Positions 61,679 through 64,000 of a DNA stretch of 64,000 nucleotides are shown here, one piece after another (within the stretch, counting starts at the first letter, position 1; every line of letters starts with the position of its first letter). Made by a program: the position numbers and the translations under genes. Source of the stretch: Tenacibaculum aiptasiae (GTDB lineage: Bacteria > Bacteroidota > Bacteroidia > Flavobacteriales > Flavobacteriaceae); contig NZ_WAAU01000003.1 of assembly GCF_008806755.1 (NCBI RefSeq), positions 450,996 through 514,995 of the forward strand. Direction: 5' to 3'. The notes under the pieces were generated by a model. The model did not search any database, had not been told where the DNA came from, and was given only the letters and a program-made list of their open reading frames with translations.

Positions 61679-63037
61679 ATGAAACAAATCAAATTAGCTG
61701 TGATAGCTTTGTTTACGTTCGCTACTGTAGGAACTGTAAACGCACAGGATTCAGACAACCCATGGGCGGTTGGATTTGGTGTCAACGCAGTTGACGTAAG
61801 AATCCCAACTAAGTTTGGAGATTATGCAAAAGATTATATCGGTACTAGTGACTGGAATATTTTACCTTCAATTTCTAGAATTACTGTTGACAGATATTTA
61901 AGTGACGGGTTTACTTTACAGTTAGCAGGATCTATTAATAAAATTGAGCATTTTGCTGCTAAAAACGATATGGATGAGCTTTATTGGGCTATCGATGCAA
62001 ATGTAAAATATGACTTAAATAATTTATTTGGAGATACTTCTTGGTTTGATCCTTATGTATATTTAGGGGGAGGATACACTTCTTTAGGAGATAATAGCGA
62101 AGGAATGTTAAATGCTGGTTTAGGTTTTAATACTTGGTTTAATGAAAATCTAGGGTTAAACTTCCAGTCAGGAGCTAAGAAAGAGTTTGCAGATAAAGTA
62201 AGAGATCACTTTCAACATTCTGTAGGTTTAGTATTCAAATTCGGAGGTAAAGATACTGACGGAGATGGTGTATACGATAAAGATGATGCTTGTCCAGAAG
62301 TTGCAGGATTAAAAGAATTCAACGGATGTCCTGATACTGATGGTGATGGAATCAAAGATTCTGATGATGCTTGTCCAGAAGTAGCTGGTTTAGCTGCTTT
62401 AAACGGATGCCCTGATACAGATGGTGACGGTATTGCTGATAAAGATGATGCTTGTCCAACTGAAAAAGGAACTAAAGCTAACAACGGATGTCCTGATGCT
62501 GACGGAGACGGTGTAGTTGACGGTAAAGATAAGTGTCCTAACACTGCAGGTCCAGCTGAGAATGGTGGATGCCCTTGGCCAGATACTGATGGTGACGGAG
62601 TTTTAGATAAAGACGATAAGTGTCCTAAAGTTGCCGGAGTTGCTTCTAACAACGGATGTCCTGAGGTTGTAATTAAAGAAGAAGCTGTAAAGAAATTAAA
62701 TGATTTCGCAAGAGCTATCTACTTTAACTCTGGAAGAACTACTTTCAGAACAGGAGTTACTGGTAAATTAGATTTAATTGCTGGTATTATGAAAGAATAT
62801 CCAAAAGCTAACTTTAGTATTCAAGGACATACAGATAGCCAAGGTAGAGCTTCAACTAACATGAAGTTATCTCAAAGAAGAGCTAAAGCTGTATTAGATT
62901 ACTTAGTAGGTAAAGCTGGAGTTGCTGCTAACAGATTATCATCTCAAGGATTTGGTGAAGATTACCCAATCGCTGATAACAAAACTAGAGCTGGTAGAGC
63001 ACAAAACAGACGTGTAGAGATTAAATTAGTAAAATAA
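61679..63037 (+). CDS. OmpA-family outer-membrane protein with type-3 repeats
   Basis: 452 residues: signal peptide (1-22, ending VNAQ), small beta barrel (about 25-190), five calcium-binding thrombospondin type-3 repeats (192-328) and OmpA domain (about 335-452) that binds peptidoglycan ([40 protein letters not shown]). It links the outer membrane to the cell wall. Strong promoter, terminator and high codon regularity (fewer rare A/T-ending choices than neighbours) suggest high expression. Homologues are major outer-membrane proteins in Flavobacteriaceae. Confidence 0.94.
   Translation: MKQIKLAVIALFTFATVGTVNAQDSDNPWAVGFGVNAVDVRIPTKFGDYAKDYIGTSDWNILPSISRITVDRYLSDGFTLQLAGSINKIEHFAAKNDMDELYWAIDANVKYDLNNLFGDTSWFDPYVYLGGGYTSLGDNSEGMLNAGLGFNTWFNENLGLNFQSGAKKEFADKVRDHFQHSVGLVFKFGGKDTDGDGVYDKDDACPEVAGLKEFNGCPDTDGDGIKDSDDACPEVAGLAALNGCPDTDGDGIADKDDACPTEKGTKANNGCPDADGDGVVDGKDKCPNTAGPAENGGCPWPDTDGDGVLDKDDKCPKVAGVASNNGCPEVVIKEEAVKKLNDFARAIYFNSGRTTFRTGVTGKLDLIAGIMKEYPKANFSIQGHTDSQGRASTNMKLSQRRAKAVLDYLVGKAGVAANRLSSQGFGEDYPIADNKTRAGRAQNRRVEIKLVK
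62252..62662 (+). repeat. Five thrombospondin type-3 repeats within the OmpA-family gene
   Basis: Residues 192-328 hold five units, four of 27 residues and one of 29, each starting D-T/A-D-G-D-G and ending with GCP. The acidic D-x-D-G-D-G loops bind calcium, and each unit has two Cys. At DNA level the units are similar but not identical. Confidence 0.9.
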
Positions 63038-63062
63038 TTTAACCAAAAATATACATAATTGA

Positions 63063-63090
63063 AGCCTCGCATTTGCGAGGCTTTTTTTAT
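63063..63090 (+). terminator. Terminator of the OmpA-family gene
   Basis: AGCCTCGC (63063-63070) and GCGAGGCT (63075-63082) pair around ATTT, followed by seven T. Confidence 0.9.
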
Positions 63091-63146
63091 ATGCTTTTTT
63101 TTATGAAAAATAGTTTAAAAGGTTTTTTAAATTCCTTTAAAAAAAT

Positions 63147-63154
63147 TACCTTTG
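63147..63154 (+). promoter_or_regulatory. -7 promoter element of atpD
   Basis: TACCTTTG matches TAnnTTTG and is followed by CACC; it lies 62 nt before the atpD start. No clear -33 TTG. Confidence 0.6.
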
Positions 63155-63204
63155 CACCTTGAAAAAAGGAGCTAAAGCTCACATAGCAAATTAAATAACT
63201 TTAA

Positions 63205-64000
<796 letters not shown>

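Noticed and set aside
62212..62652. Pro/Ser-rich repeated minus-strand frame
   Set aside because: It is the complement of the type-3 calcium-binding repeats of the OmpA-family gene.
62252..62662. Tandem repeat resembling a CRISPR or minisatellite
   Set aside because: The period of 81 nt is protein-coded (TSP type-3 units) and the units have no spacer structure.
63118..63143. Near-palindrome before the atpD promoter (AAAAGG against CCTTTAAA)
   Set aside because: It needs a bulge and is low in G+C, so it is likely to be chance in A+T-rich DNA.

Overview
The window is a 64 kb piece of a low-GC (about one third G+C by eye) chromosome from a marine-type member of the Bacteroidota, most likely the family Flavobacteriaceae. 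The signs are several TonB-dependent receptors with N-terminal carboxypeptidase-regulatory-like domains, a type IX secretion (T9SS) C-terminal sorting domain, SusC/D-like receptor-lipoprotein pairs, and repeated promoters with the Bacteroidota -7 element TAnnTTTG, often with a TTG about 19-20 nt upstream. A Tenacibaculum- or Polaribacter-like genus is a guess. No rRNA, tRNA, IS element, prophage or CRISPR array was seen. Coding density is high; no gene-free stretch exceeds 300 nt (the longest, about 245 nt, is 49255-49499).

Layout. 1-4485: tail of an outer-membrane protein, then a TonB-dependent receptor, a PepSY membrane protein and a DUF2911 protein (probably iron or siderophore uptake). 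4550-5059: DinB-like protein. 5170-9760: compact class I lanthipeptide locus: a small precursor divergent from lanC, then a dehydratase split into two genes, with no transporter or leader peptidase beside it. 9783-17383: EamA transporter, leuS, a small lipoprotein, a membrane protein, a GNAT/FemAB-like protein and tesB. 17447-30306: phosphate and polymer scavenging region: PiT transporter with PhoU-like tail, phosphate-type porin, metallophosphoesterase, secreted M28 peptidase with T9SS tail, a receptor plus DUF5689/lamin-tail lipoprotein pair, and a divergent secreted endonuclease/exonuclease/phosphatase. 30337-38927: housekeeping and stress genes (small Cys-containing protein, recJ, OsmC and AhpD-like divergent pair, XRE regulator, mscL, alr, tdk, an acidic protein, a glycosyltransferase). 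38954-44664: universal stress protein, then rimP-nusA-infB with a terminator-like hairpin in its leader. 44747-49254: small secreted protein and a receptor/beta-helix lipoprotein pair. 49500-57142: a second metal-acquisition region: thioredoxin-like protein and receptor, divergent from a DtxR-type regulator that heads a tightly packed Mn/Zn-type ABC transporter operon in which both permeases carry extra C-terminal winged-helix-like domains. 57194-64000: AddA/RecB-like helicase-nuclease, kbl, an OmpA-family protein with five calcium-binding type-3 repeats, and the start of atpD.

The most unusual items are the minimal lanthipeptide locus with overlapping divergent promoter elements inside a palindrome, the permease-winged-helix fusions beside a stand-alone DtxR-type repressor, a DtxR-type-looking palindrome at the promoter of an unknown Cys-containing gene, and several clean operator-like palindromes at nutrient-uptake promoters.
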